This document shows, piece by piece, positions 47,094 to 60,100 of a stretch of DNA of 64,000 nt. Positions within the stretch are counted from its first letter, which is position 1; each line of letters opens with the position of its first letter. Origin of the DNA: Cymbidium sinense (Eukaryota > Streptophyta > Magnoliopsida > Asparagales > Orchidaceae); the NCBI GenBank assembly GCA_021442155.1, contig CM038214.1:26350450-26414449 (forward strand), in the 5' to 3' direction. The notes beneath the pieces were generated by a model that saw only the letters and a program-made list of their open reading frames with translations, searched no databases and had not been told where the DNA came from. Made by a program: the position numbers and the translations under genes.

Positions 47094-47158
47094 TTTTATT
47101 TTCTTTTTCATTTTCTCTTTATTTTTTTTCTTTTTTCTTTCTTTTCTTTATTTTTAAA
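47094..47158 (-). repeat. AAAAGA-type purine tract (sense strand), copy C
   Basis: The shortest of the three tracts (about 65 bases), at the same position between PR and RT linker. Confidence 0.85.
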
Positions 47159-47470
47159 CTTTGGCCAAGTTTTGAGAATAGATCTGAACTGTAAATGGCT
47201 TGAGATCTCTTTTGACAGTAGATGATCCCACCTCTAAACTTCATACAGAGAGGATGGAACTATGTTATTCTCATGTATCCATGGTCTTCCAAGCAAAGCT
47301 TTCAAAGATGTATCTGAGTCTATAATGTGAAACTTGGCTTCGATCTTCCAATCATTTATCTCCAAGAGCAACACTACGGAGCCTAAGGCCTATTGACCTC
47401 ACTTTTGAAGTGCAAATTAAATCTTCCTATCTTAGACTTAGGAGTTTTCTAGACACTAAGACTCCCCTAG
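47159..47470 (-). pseudogene. Retropepsin C-terminal half, copy C
   Basis: Aligns with 1778-2150: NDWKIEAKFHI-type, then ALLGRPWIHEN (about 47262-47300). The GRPWIHEN motif is intact, but several small deletions lie downstream (47180-47235). Confidence 0.75.
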
Positions 47471-47479
47471 TCATAAGAC

Positions 47480-49250
47480 ACTTCTAACAATTAGGTAAAC
47501 ACTTAACCTAAGCCTAAAGACTTATAAGGGTTAACCATATGATTAGGTTATGCCTTAGGGATTAGGATAATCCACCTACTCTATAACCCAAATCCAATCC
47601 ATGTTCACCTTCTTGAACTAAACCTCAAGTTTAATTCAAACATCAAATTCAAATCCAAATCCAATCCCAAATTCAAAAACCAAATGATTGAAGCCCATGA
47701 TCAAATCCAAACTTGAAACCCTTCCTAAGCCATATGACCTATCCCATGGACTTAGCCAAATCTTAATCCAAATTAATCCAAAATCAATTGATTTTCATAA
47801 TCAATTTATATCTTCAATCATCTTCCTAAATATAAATCAAATCTACATTCAAATGATCAAAACTAAATCAAACTAAATCAAATTAAATCAAAACCCTTCC
47901 TAAGCCATATAACCTATCCCATGAACTTAGCCAAATATTAATCAAAATCAAGTCAAACTCATTTGAGTTTCTCATAAATCAATCATATTTTTAATCATCT
48001 TCACAAATTTAAATGGATTATACATTTAAATCATCAAAACTAAATCAAACTATATCAAAATCCAAACCTAAGCCACATAGCTCAACTCCATGGACTTAGC
48101 CAAGTTTCATCATTCCAAAACCCGAATTTAATTGACTTTCTCATGAATCAATCATACCTTCAATCATATTCACAAATATAAATGAAATCTACGATCATTA
48201 AGCTAACCAAAATCAACCCAAGTTAAACCCAACTTAACCCTTTTAACTTCAAATGTTCAAATGAACCAAAACCCATTTTAACCTAAGCCAATTGTAGTTG
48301 AATTTATATATCAATCCAAAATACATATATGAACTCTACTAAATCAAACTCAACCCAAAATCATTCCAACTAAACCTGATTGGTCCACTTGACCCAAAGT
48401 GGCCAATTTGACCAATTTGAGCCAAGTTCTAATCCTACCCAAATTGGATTGAACGAAGCCCATCAAAACCTCCCATCATGATTGTTGATCACCCTAGGTT
48501 GATCAATTGTCAAAAATTAGGTCAAATCAAGTTAACTTGGTCATTTGACCAAGTCAACCTCTTAACCCATATGAATCCAAACTAGCAAAATTGCAACCTA
48601 AGCCAAATCTTTAGAAACCAATGATTCATACCAAATAAAAATCAATATTTGAATATGACTTGACCTTCAATTGAGTCAAACCAAACCCAATTGGTCCTCT
48701 TGACCCAAGTTGACCCAAATTGTCCTTAAAGACCAAATTGGGTCAAATCAAAATATAAACCAAATTGATTGCAACCAATAGCTCAAGTTCATTCTAAATT
48801 GATTATTGAACTTGATGAAAGCCATGATTGGACCCAATTAAACCCAATTGACCTACTTAGCCCAAATTGACCAAAAGGTTAAAGTTGGCCTAAATCAAAA
48901 CCAAATCCAAATTAATTGAAAAAAAAGCCTACAATCATCTTTAATTGGTCAACTAACCCAACCAACACCCAACCAATTTTTAATTTGGTCAAATTGGTTT
49001 TAATCCATTTGACCCAAATGAATTCAAATGAGCCAAAACAAATCTAAGCCAAATAAACCAAACCAATTGAACCAAACATCCCAAATGATCATATAAACTT
49101 AACCAACCTTGGTTTGACCCAATTTGACCAATTGGTCAACTTGACCCAACCTAACCCAATTTGACCTAAATGAGTCAAATTGAGCCAAACCTAACCAAAT
49201 CAACTGTAATTGACTTAAAACTTGAGATAACCTACTTTTGGATCATTTCA
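47480..49250. other. Spacer part a, copy C (CCAAATTGACC-rich)
   Basis: Homologous to 2160-3960 and 21480-23110. U/G-rich on the element's sense strand; no coding signal. Confidence 0.6.
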
Positions 49251-50470
49251 AATCTTTCCAAATTAAATCTAATGCTAAATGATCATTCTACCCTTGGGTT
49301 AAGGGCATTACATGAGACAAATCCCATGTAAGTGATCATTTCCATTCCTTGCCACTTGGTACTTCCTAATGGTCCACCTAGGCAGGACATTGCCCAACTG
49401 ACCCAAGGGGTGGTTGGGTCTTATGACCCATGGAGGTGAAATCACCTCACCCTCCCCATTGAGCATTTGAAACCCATAGGACACCCATGATTCCTCTTAG
49501 GTTGCCACCTCCACACTGCAGCCAACTCACCTCCTCCCTACCACCCTGACTCCTCGAGATGGTCAGAACTAGATGCCAAACCCTATCCCACCTTCCGATC
49601 AAGATGAAGGGGGGTATACTCCCGCTCGTTTCCACTCAATCATACGCCAAAATCATTCCTTAGAGCTCTAGCTACCCAAGATGAGCCACTAGAACAATTT
49701 TCTAAGCTCCCAAGGTCGTTCCTCGACAAAAAAATGCCATTATCGTCAGTCCCAAAATAGGACACTCCCATTTCTAACCTAACTTTCCCATTTCTCCATC
49801 AAACTAAAATTAACTTTGCACGCACCTTCCCTAGGCCTCATCGAGCAAGAACGAATCATCTCCCAAGCTTCCTGAGCATGTGAGGTGGGACTTCAATCAA
49901 AGCTAAGCTCCAAATTGTCAGTCTATGGCCTTCAGAGTGAACGCCAAGGAATTGATCTAATTGTTGCTTAATAAGGCTTCGTCTACACTAGATAAAGCTT
50001 TCTCAATCATTTGAGCCATCGATCTTGAGCTCCAGCAAGGTATGCTTCCAAAATTGATTCTTAGGCAAAAATGAGTTGGAGTTTTTTGAAGAAAACTTGC
50101 ATCTTGTGTGATCCTGACCATTGGATCCCCTCCGATCGATGTCCTGAAGGTGTGGGATCCTTTTGGAGTTGATATGAGCTTGGGTAGTTCAGATCAAGTG
50201 AGCAATGGTGGACATACTCTATTCTCCATCCCTTGAATGACGTTAGATCACGCACCATCCATTCCATGTGATCAGAATGGACGGTCATGATTAGATCCAC
50301 TAGATCGATCTGATTTAATCCTATTAAGTTGTGGGATTAATCGTAGCCATTTGATCTTAGATCGGATGATGGAGAAGAAAATGTGTGTGTCCATGCCACG
50401 AGGCACTGAGTTAGATAAGTTTTAAGTAACCAATCCCGTGGTGTCACGTGGAATGCGTGCCACATCAGTG
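49251..50470. other. Spacer part b, copy C (contains a CACGTG site)
   Basis: The most complete version of this block. Near its right end it has a perfect G-box core CACGTG (50445-50450), followed by GTGCCACATCAGTGTGCC. G-box elements occur in plant promoters, but one hexamer is weak evidence. Copies A (deleted) and B (mutated) lack it. Confidence 0.5.
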
Positions 50471-53400
50471 TGCCACATGGCCCAAATAGGATTAGGCTTT
50501 AATTAGGCTTAATTAATCATTTTTAATGGTGAAAACTTCAAAAAATCATAAAAAATCATAGAGAAATAATAAATAAAAAATAAATACTTATTTTAAAGGT
50601 ATTCTAGAGGAGAATTAACTAAAAATGATCTTAACTAATTTTGAATAGTAATTAAAGTTTAATTACAAAAGTAATTAGCTTAATTACTCATAAATTACTT
50701 GAGCAATTAATCCAAAATTTTGTGGATTAATTTAATCGGATAACCTCTACCTCCCATAATTTTCTTGGGATTTATTGCTCACTTAATTAGAAAAATTGAC
50801 TAATTAAAAATTAATTAATATTTTAAGTTAATTAATGATTAATTAATCCCATGAAAAGTAACAAATTGGTTAATTAAGTTTATTAATCATTGTTCAATAA
50901 TAAGTGAACTAAGGAATAGGGTTGGGACCCCTTTCCTAAGTTCATTTCACCCTTTTTAAAATGAAATTAATTAAGAACTAATTAATTAAATTACTTATCA
51001 AATTGAAATAATCACATCACCTTAATTAATTAAATCATAGATCTTAGGTGTTTAATAACCTAAAGGAGTTTAATGAAATTATGGTTAGTCCACATGTGTG
51101 GAAAACCATAAGAATTAATTAAGTCCCTTAATCTAAATAAATATTAATCATGAGCCAATTGAATTAGGCCTCTTTTATTTAGGATCATTATAAGTTTATT
51201 TTCCATGCATATCATGTTGGCTCATAATTACTTAGTTAATTACTTTAAGGTGACATAGGTAAGGGTAATTAATTCATCTAATTAAGGTTTCAACTTAATT
51301 AACCCATAAAATCAACTTAATTATATTTTCTTAAATTAAATCAAATTACTAATGTGGGAATGCGTTTAAAATAACAAGTAATGATTTCTCTTCTCCTCTT
51401 TAAATCAAATCAAATCATAAACTTAATTAATAAAGAAGCTTTGATTTGCTTTAAATAATCTTATTTGACTTGATTGTCCTTAAGAACTAGTTTGGTTGAA
51501 TGAATCACATGCTTATATTTAATTGTCCTCTTTCCAATCATGTCAAAATAAAGTAAAATAAAATGGATTTCCTTTATGCAAGCTTGCATGTGTTGATTTA
51601 ATTTAATATATGCATGGCTATTATCACTATTAAATCTAAATGTATTTTTCAAAAGCTTTTAAATGAATAATAATATGTGTTATGATGCTAGTTATAAATA
51701 CATAAGAAATGCATGTACTTTAGCTTAAGTGTATGAATGTTGAGTTCTCTTTCCTCTATTCATGTGTTGATTTATATAAGATTAAATGGTAATATATATA
51801 GTCTAGACATCCGGGAACACGAGGTTTTTAGCTAGCCCCAAGAGGTCATTTGATTACCTCACTTCTCTGGTTTAACAATGACACACACCCATTTGATTTC
51901 ATTCTTATGTATTTCAACATTAGAATTTGCATAGAGCATTAATTCATAAATATAAATGATTGAATCAAACAAAATATACATTCTTTGCATGATTTTCTTT
52001 CTCACATTTATGTATACATCCATGTGTGTCTAAGAAAAGCATGTACATATTCTAGACATCCCGAGAATATAAGGCTTTAGTTAGCCCCAAGGAGGTCATT
52101 TGATTACCTCACTTCCTTAGTTTAACAATGAAATGTACTTGCCTATATCTTTGTACATGTATATGTATATGTGATTAGTGAATGAAAATCCCATTTTACA
52201 TTAACATTGCATGCATTCATAATTGACTAAGTGGTTGAATTAATTAGCCATATGATTTAAAGCTTACTTCTTATGTTCATGTATACAAATTTACATATGT
52301 TTAAATGCAAATAGGTATATAGTCTTGACATCCCAAGAATATGAAGCTTTAGCATGTTCCAAGGAGGTCATTTGATTACCTCGCTTCCCTGATTTAACAA
52401 AGGCACATGCCTATTTAATTTCCTTCTTATGTATTTTTTGAATAAGAATTTGGATAAAGTTTTAAATTAATAAGTTTAAATAATACAATCAATAAAAATA
52501 TAAAATCTAAACATACACATACATTCATCATTTAAGTGTGCTAAAATATGTTGCATGTATAAATACACCTAGGATTAAATCATATGCATGTTACATGTGA
52601 TGGAAAGGAATGATTTAATATATGTCATGTGGTAGTAATTCAATTAAATTATCCTTAAGATGCCTTTCATTTTGAATAGGATTATTTAAAGTGATCCTAA
52701 ACTTAGGATTAATTAAATCATTTAATAAGACATTCACTAAAGAGAAATAAATCAAATTAATATACATTAGAAAGTGACTTATGGTAGGGATGAGGCAATC
52801 CTCTTTCCTCTCTTTATAACACTTAGTTGCTAAGTGTAATCACATGAAACAAAAGAAAATATAAATTAAAATTCTCAAATCAATTAAACTACTTCAAGTG
52901 AAATCAACCTTTAATGTTAAATTGAATTTTTGTACACTTAGAAAATACAACACTGATGCTTAACAAGACTTACCACGCTAGCCTTAATACACACATTAGA
53001 ATTAAATCACCACTTCTAGCTCTAAGTTAGGATGGTGTATGATATGATGTATCTTTGGTTTTATGATTTATTATTTTAGATTGGATGTTAGGGTGTATGC
53101 TTCATAGACTAGATGATAGGCCAATATTAGCCTAACCATGTTTTTTTGTATGGTATTATGCTTAAGGTATGCTTAAAAATAAATGTGAATGCTCTTTTTG
53201 CAGGTTTCTTAAATCCTTAAGCATAAGAAAGACAAGGCTTAATTTACCCATGTGTAGGGTGCTAAGTACAAATTATAAATACAATTGCTTGGGATTATAT
53301 GTATATTTAAACCTCTATTTTATGGATAGTTAGATTTACTTTTCCCACATAAATGTAATTTTGCAATAATTAAGATTAGTGCTATGGAGAATTAGAGCAA

Positions 53401-54890
53401 AGGGCCAAAGGCTTTGTCTGGTGCCCTATGATGCCTTTGAAGCAAGCACCATCTAATTCAAAGAAGGAACCAAATCATAAATGGAGATATGAAGAAAGAA
53501 GACCTCCATAACATTTATTATAATTATAATTATTCTTTTATATTCTAGGTTGTATAAGGGTAGAACTCGGCTACCCATCTTTTCTCTCTTTGGATTATAT
53601 GGCGGTACCCGACTGCACCATCCTTTTATTCTTTTATGATAATATATATAATTGTTTGATGTTATGTTTACATTGTGCTTTAGGAAGGAATTCTTTTCAT
53701 TGTTCTTAAATGATTGATGCTTTAATGTGTGGCTTGGGTACGATTAGGCTCTTAGGATAGAAATAACTTTTGTACCCAACTAATCACTTAAAACTAAATT
53801 TTAAATAACTCATAACCTCATCATAAAGCCTAAGACATAAATAAGATAATTAAAAGATCTATCAACCCCTTAGCTATATGGTTGTATGTTTCACATCATC
53901 CATGCATATTCTTTCTCTCTTGAACATGAAGGATCTCCATCCTTGCAGGATAAAGGAATGCTTGACCTATAAGGGCATCCCCGGTGGTGTAGAACACCTT
54001 CTACTAGCTGATTTGACCCATAATCTATTTCATCATGCATTTTGGCATAAAAAAAAATACTAAAGCCTCTATGAAAATGATCTGTCTAAAATGAAATAAA
54101 ATTTGAAAAGATTTTGCATCTATAGATTAAGTCATATGCCCATACCACTCATGTTCTAGTCTCTTAGGGAGTGCATTTAGGACTTTAGTCTCTTTCTAAT
54201 TAAATAAACACCTTAGGTATCTTCCAATTCATAAGATCAGACTACATAGTTTTAAAATCATAGGTGGAGTTAGTTGGCAGCCACTCTAGGCAGTTATAAG
54301 TCCAGAAGTCAGACAATTTATTCTCTCTTATGGAGGTAAACCCTTATATCCATTTATCACTTATATTTAGGCCATGCTTTAGATCATACTAAAGCTCTCT
54401 AAATTTAGGATATGAGGTAGCTATTTACTTTGGCTATGAGCATAAATCCTTACCAATTGGGCATTCCCACAACCTTGTGTTGCTGGATTATAAGCCTTAA
54501 TAATCTAATTAAATTTCAACTCAAAACATATAAATCTTCTCAACTTAAAAATTATAAAGCCCAACCATAGGATACATAGAAATGCTCACTAAGCTTCCTA
54601 GTATCATGAGCATTTCCTACTTATTTCATTTGGATTCCAAAAATAAGTCTTCTCCTTGACCTTTCCCAATTAATTTTCTAAATACAACCAATCTTTTGAT
54701 AGTCTAACCTTAAAATATTCGGAGATGATAACTGTCTACTTTAATCGAGAGTATTCTTTAAAAATTTTATTTCCTAAGATGTAATTAACAATGGAGGCTT
54801 GCCTCCATAAAGAACTTAAGAACCTGGATTAATATAAACCTTGCTTTATTCATCCATGTAATGTAGGGGAAAATCTCTTATACATTCGAA
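50471..54890. other. Spacer part c, copy C (AT-rich, with hairpin repeats)
   Basis: About 4.4 kb of AT-rich DNA. Three members of a 250-270 base repeat start near 51800, 52053 and 52325, each with TCTAGACATCCCGAGAATA-like words and the GAGGTCATTTGATTACCTC stem. The rest shows no open frames shared with A or B. Confidence 0.55.
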
Positions 54891-54989
54891 GACCCATCAT
54901 GTTTTAGGAGTCATTATTATATGATTAGGTCCATTGTAGGTTGATGCCTCTATCTTTTGAGATAGTATATTATATGTCAATGTTGTAGT

Positions 54990-55215
54990 TGATCACCTCA
55001 AAAGTACCCCTCTATAATCTGCGGTGTCCCACCCATACATCTAAAATAAACAATAAGGCCTTCTCACTTGTTCATTGAATCCTCAACATCATCCTTTTTT
55101 TTTGGAGTATGGAGATGTTGATCCTCAAGTAGGGGTTCTTAAACTCATAATGTTGATACACCTGGTCAACCAAAAAACTCTAGATAGCTAGTATCATCAA
55201 CATCCTCAATGTAAA
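54990..55215 (-). pseudogene. Retropepsin N-terminal half, copy C
   Basis: Homologous to 7690-7945. GTTGACCAGG at about 55155 keeps the Asp codon of the active site, but a frameshift directly after it destroys the GVSINIM block. The upstream neighbour is the gag-PR junction segment, as in copy A. Confidence 0.6.
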
Positions 55216-55530
55216 GAAGCTTGTGCTTAGAGTACATCTTCATCAATGTAACTCTAAGATGTCCTTCGAGTGGCATGCCTCCTCTTAGTAGTAGGTCGAG
55301 CTGCATATCTCTAGATTAAGTAAGGCCTTAATTAGAAATTCCATCATCTCTTTGGATAAGATAAGGGCATCGTATATGGTTAACTTAGCTAAAAACTTTC
55401 TAAGGTGAGCTAGGACATTGTAATCAACTCTAGCTTGGTCCTCCACAATCATATCCATGGGTGGAGCATCTTATGGAAGGGCTATAGGCTAACTAGAACC
55501 AATGACTTGCTTACCCTTATCTTAAGGTGC
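55216..55530 (-). pseudogene. Gag-PR junction segment, copy C
   Basis: Aligns with 7946-8224: VDYNVLAHLRKF- and YDALILSKEM-type blocks at about 55325-55430, interrupted by short indels. Confidence 0.6.
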
Positions 55531-56180
55531 TACCCTAGGAGGTAAAACTTTGCCACTATGTAGGTTGACATTAGTGACTTCTTGGAATGAGAGGAAAAGT
55601 TCTACCTTCTCACCATACCTATACCTTCTTATGGGATCCTCGAGTTGACTCCAAGTCAACTCAAGAGGTGAACTTGATTGATTCATAGAAGGATAGTCCT
55701 AATTTAAAATTAGAAAGGAAAGGATGAACTACTAGAGCTATTATTTTATTTTTAGAGCTTTCAATAGGAATAAAATCAAGATCATTAGAAGTAGAAAATA
55801 TATAAGTAGAATCAACTTTCTATATTAATTTCTTTTTGGGTGGAGGTGCATGATAGAAATCAAGTAAAGTAAGCAGAGTAAGAGATTTAGTGCAATTATC
55901 CACAGATATAACACTCCTTCCAGTAGAAGAGGAGCTACCAGAAGAGGTGGTAGAATCAATGAGGAGTACTCAGACTGACGGTGCTACTGGACTATCCCGC
56001 AAGTATGGTGAGTTAGTGTCACCCTCCTTGAGTTGTCTTTTGCAACTAGCAAACCTTCCTTTTTGTTGGAGGTTTGAGCTACTTCAAGCACCTGTAAGGA
56101 AAGCATCTTGATCATAAAAATGATCTTCTTAGAGGTTCGGGATAGGGAGATATCCTAACAATCTTTGGTCTTAAGAGGAT
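55531..56180 (-). pseudogene. Gag Ser-rich linker, copy C
   Basis: Homologous to the long frame of copy A (8225-8716), but broken by frameshifts. The plus-strand open frame at 55890-56111 here is a shadow. Confidence 0.55.
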
Positions 56181-57167
56181 CGTAAGTATCCCAAAGGATT
56201 ACTCTAGCAGAACTGGATGGTTGTTCTAATAAGTATTCTATTGGGATAACTATGGCTCTCAACTTGTAGTTGTGCTCAAGCTAGTCCTTAAAATGATAAA
56301 ATCCTCTAAGACATGGCCTAACATGCAGTGGTTGGGGCAATAGCTAGGATCATCATTCTTGCCCACTTCCTCTGACCTCTTAAGCTCTAGTAACTGAAAG
56401 TCAGGTTTTTTTATGAGACTTTTAAATATTTTCCTAACTACCTCCCTCTTGAATGAATATGACTTATTCAATCTATCGACAAGAATAGGTGGAAAGTAGC
56501 AACCTGGCGATGGATATGAATACCTGTTGGGTAGTCACGAGGTGGAAATGGTTGTGTTTGGTGGCCAATATGATGATGGGTGAAATAGGAGGTGGAAAAG
56601 AGGTCACAGATCTCTCATATCAACTCTGCTAGTTTCTTCCTCCGTCCAATCGACACAACTGCCTGGCTTCTTCTAAACACCTTCTAGGCATAGATGATTG
56701 GTCGAAGGGCAACCGCTTGGCTCTATTGTAAGCTAGCCGCCTTGTTGATTAATTTCTCAAATGTTTTGATGTTAAAGTCATTAAGCATGAAGGCGATCGG
56801 GCCATGGATATTCTTGAGAAGAATCTCAATGGCATATTGTTCGAACAACTGTGGTTTACATTTCATGCTTAGAATGTGCCACCTAAGAATGTAATCAACA
56901 AGGGACTCATTGAGTTTCCATTTCTCTACAATGAGGTCGCTTACAATTACCCTCTGCTGAGCTCCAACAAACCTCTTGATGAATAGGTGCTCCAACTCAA
57001 CAAAAGTCTTCACCAAACAATTGACACATACCAATCAAATGCAACACAATACCGCTAATGAAAAGGTCAAGAGGAGTGCATTGCCACCGATCTTGAAACA
57101 TCTAAAGTGTGTAATGTGTTATCATGGGTTCCCACTGCCATCAAAGATCTTGAAGGATGGTGGCACA
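56181..57167 (-). pseudogene. Gag core with zinc-knuckle remnant, copy C
   Basis: The best gag copy. The open stretch at 56723-57034 has KTFVELEHLFIKRFVGAQQR, EKWKLNESLVDYILRW, CKPQLFEQYAIEILLKN and HGPIAFML, the retrotransposon gag core. The stretch at 56259-56471 holds YCPNHCMLGHVLEDF, a C-H-H-C knuckle whose last Cys is Phe. The upstream end is cut at the PPSFKIFDG-like region and joined to satellite at 57165-57175. Confidence 0.9.
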
Positions 57168-60100
57168 AAACCCTAAATAAAATAAAAAACTTAATAAAAA
57201 CTTGAACCTAAAAAATAAACCTAAAATAAAAACCTAAACCTTAAACCTAAAATAAATAAAATGAAATAAACTTAAACTTAAACTAAAATAATTCAACCAT
57301 AAACCTAAACCCTAAACTAAATAAAATAAAATAAACTAAAAATAAATCGAAACCTAAACTAAAATAAACCTAAAATAAAAACCTAAAACATAAACCTAAA
57401 AAAGTAAAATAAAAACCCAAACAAAAAATAAAAAATAAAACCTAAACCTAAAAAATAAAATAAAAATAAACCTAAACCTAAACCTAAAACATAAACTAAA
57501 ATTCAAAAACCTGAACTAAAATAAATAAAACTAAAATAAATAAACAAAATTAAATAAAAATAAATAAAATAAACTAAAATAAATAAAAGATAAACTAAAT
57601 AAACTAAAATACTTAATATTTGATTTAAAAAAACCTCTAAATCCTAAACCCTTAATCCTAAACCATAAATACTAAACCCTAAACCCCAAATCATAAAATT
57701 AGCCTAAAACCCTAAACCTTAAACCTACAACCATAAACCTTAAAAAACTTAAACCCTAAACCCTAAACCTTAAATTAACCCTAACCCCTAAAACTTAAAC
57801 CCTAAACTAGCCCTAAACCTAAGCTAATACTAAATGTAAATCTAATCTAAATAAAATAAAATAAATTAAAAATAAACCCAAACCTAAACTAAAAATAAAA
57901 CATAAAAATAAACCTAAAATAAAAACCTAAAATCTTAACCTAAAAAATAAAATAAAAACCCGAACCTAAACCTAACAATTAAAAATAAAACCTAAACTTA
58001 AAAAATAAAATAAAAATAAAACTAAACTAAAAAATTAACCTAAACCTAAAAAATAAACTAAAATAAAAAACCTAACTAAAATAAATAAACCTAAAATAAA
58101 TAAACTAAACTAAATAAAAATAAAGATACACCTAAATCAAAATAAAAAATAAAATAAACTAAAATAAATAAAACAGAAACTAATTAAACATAAAACTATA
58201 AGTTGTCTTTTAAAATAAAATCCATAAAAAAATAAAACTAAATAACTAAACCTAAACTAAACCTAAAATAACCCTAAATACTAACCCTAAACTAATAAAC
58301 CTAAAAACCCTATACACTAAAACCATAAACCTAAACCATAAACTAAACATAAAATTAAACCTAAAGAAAAACCCTAAACCTAAACACTAAACTAAATCCT
58401 AAACTAATAAACCCTAAACTAAAATAAAAGATAAACCTAAACCTAAACCCTAAACTAATAAACACTAAACCTAAACTATAAACCTAAAATCCTAAACTAA
58501 AAGAAAACCCTAAAATAATAAACCATAAAACCTAAACCTAAAACTAAAATAAAAATAAAATAAAACCTAACCTAAACATAAATAAAATAAAACCTAAAAA
58601 TATAAAAAATTAAAATAAAATAAACTCAACTAAACCTAAACCTAAACTAAACCTAAACCTAAACTTAAAAAATAACATAAATTAAAAAACCTAAACTAAA
58701 ATAAATAAACTGAACTAAATAAAAATAAAAAGTAAACATAAATAAAAATTAAAAAATAAAATAAACTAAATAAACAAAAGAAGAAATGTTGAATTTGAAT
58801 TTGTACTCTATTAAAAAAACCAAAAACTCTAAACCCTAAACTAAAACCTAAACCCTAAACCTAAAATTAAATTCTAAATCCTAAACCCTAAACCCTAAAA
58901 CCTAAACCCTAAACCCTAAATTCTAAAACCCAAATCTAAATCCTAAACCCCAAATCGTACTAAAATGATACAAACCAAACCCTAAACTAAATAAAGCCTA
59001 AAAATAAAATAAATAAATAAATCTAAACCAAAATAAAATTAAAAAATAATATAAAAAAACATAAACTAAAACCTAAACCTAAACCTAAACCTAAAAAGAA
59101 AATAAATAAATAAAACTAAACTAAAATAAATTAATAAACTCCTAAACTAAACTAAAAAAAAAACCTAAATAAAATATAAACTAAACCTAAAATAAAAATA
59201 AAACAAACCTAAAATAAAATAAAGTAAAATAAAATAAAATAAAAATTAAATAAAAATTGAAACCTAAACAATAACATAAAAAGAAAACCTAAAAATAGAT
59301 AAAAAAACCTAAACTCTAAACTAAAAAAAAACCTAAACCTAAAACAAAAAAATAAAAAAAACCTAAATCTAAACTAAAATAAACTAAAACTAAGATAATC
59401 TAAAACTAAAATAAACAAAACCTAAAATAAATAAAAATAATATAAACTAAAAATAAACCTAAAATAAAAACCTCATATCAAAACCTAAAAAAATAAAATA
59501 AAAACCTTAACCTAAAAATAAAAAATAAAACCGAAAAATAAAAAATAAAATAAAAATAAATCTAAACTAAAAGAATCAACCTAAACCTAAACCTAAACTA
59601 AAAAATAAACTAAAATAAATAAACCTAAAATAAATCAACTATATTAAATAAAAATAAAAATAAACCTAAATTAGAATAAAAAATAAAATAAACTAAAATA
59701 AAAAAAATAAACTAAATAAACCTAAACCTACGAGGTTACTTAGTTTAGAAAATAAATAATAAAAATAATAATAAAAGCCCTAACACTAAACCAAAAACCC
59801 CAAAACTAACCCTAAACCCTAAACTCTAAACCCTAAACCTACAACCCTAAACCCTAAGCCCTAAGCCCTAAACCCAAAACCCTAAAACCTAAACTCTAAA
59901 CCTTAAACCCTAAAACGTAAAACCTACAACCCTAAAACCTAAACCCTAAAAACCTAAACTAAATAAAACTTAATAATAAAATAAACAAAAAAACCTTAAC
60001 ATAATTAAACTAAAAAATAAAATAAAATAAAAACATAAACTAAAACTTAAACCTAAACATAAATTAAAAAATAAAATATAATAAAATAAATAAAACTAAA

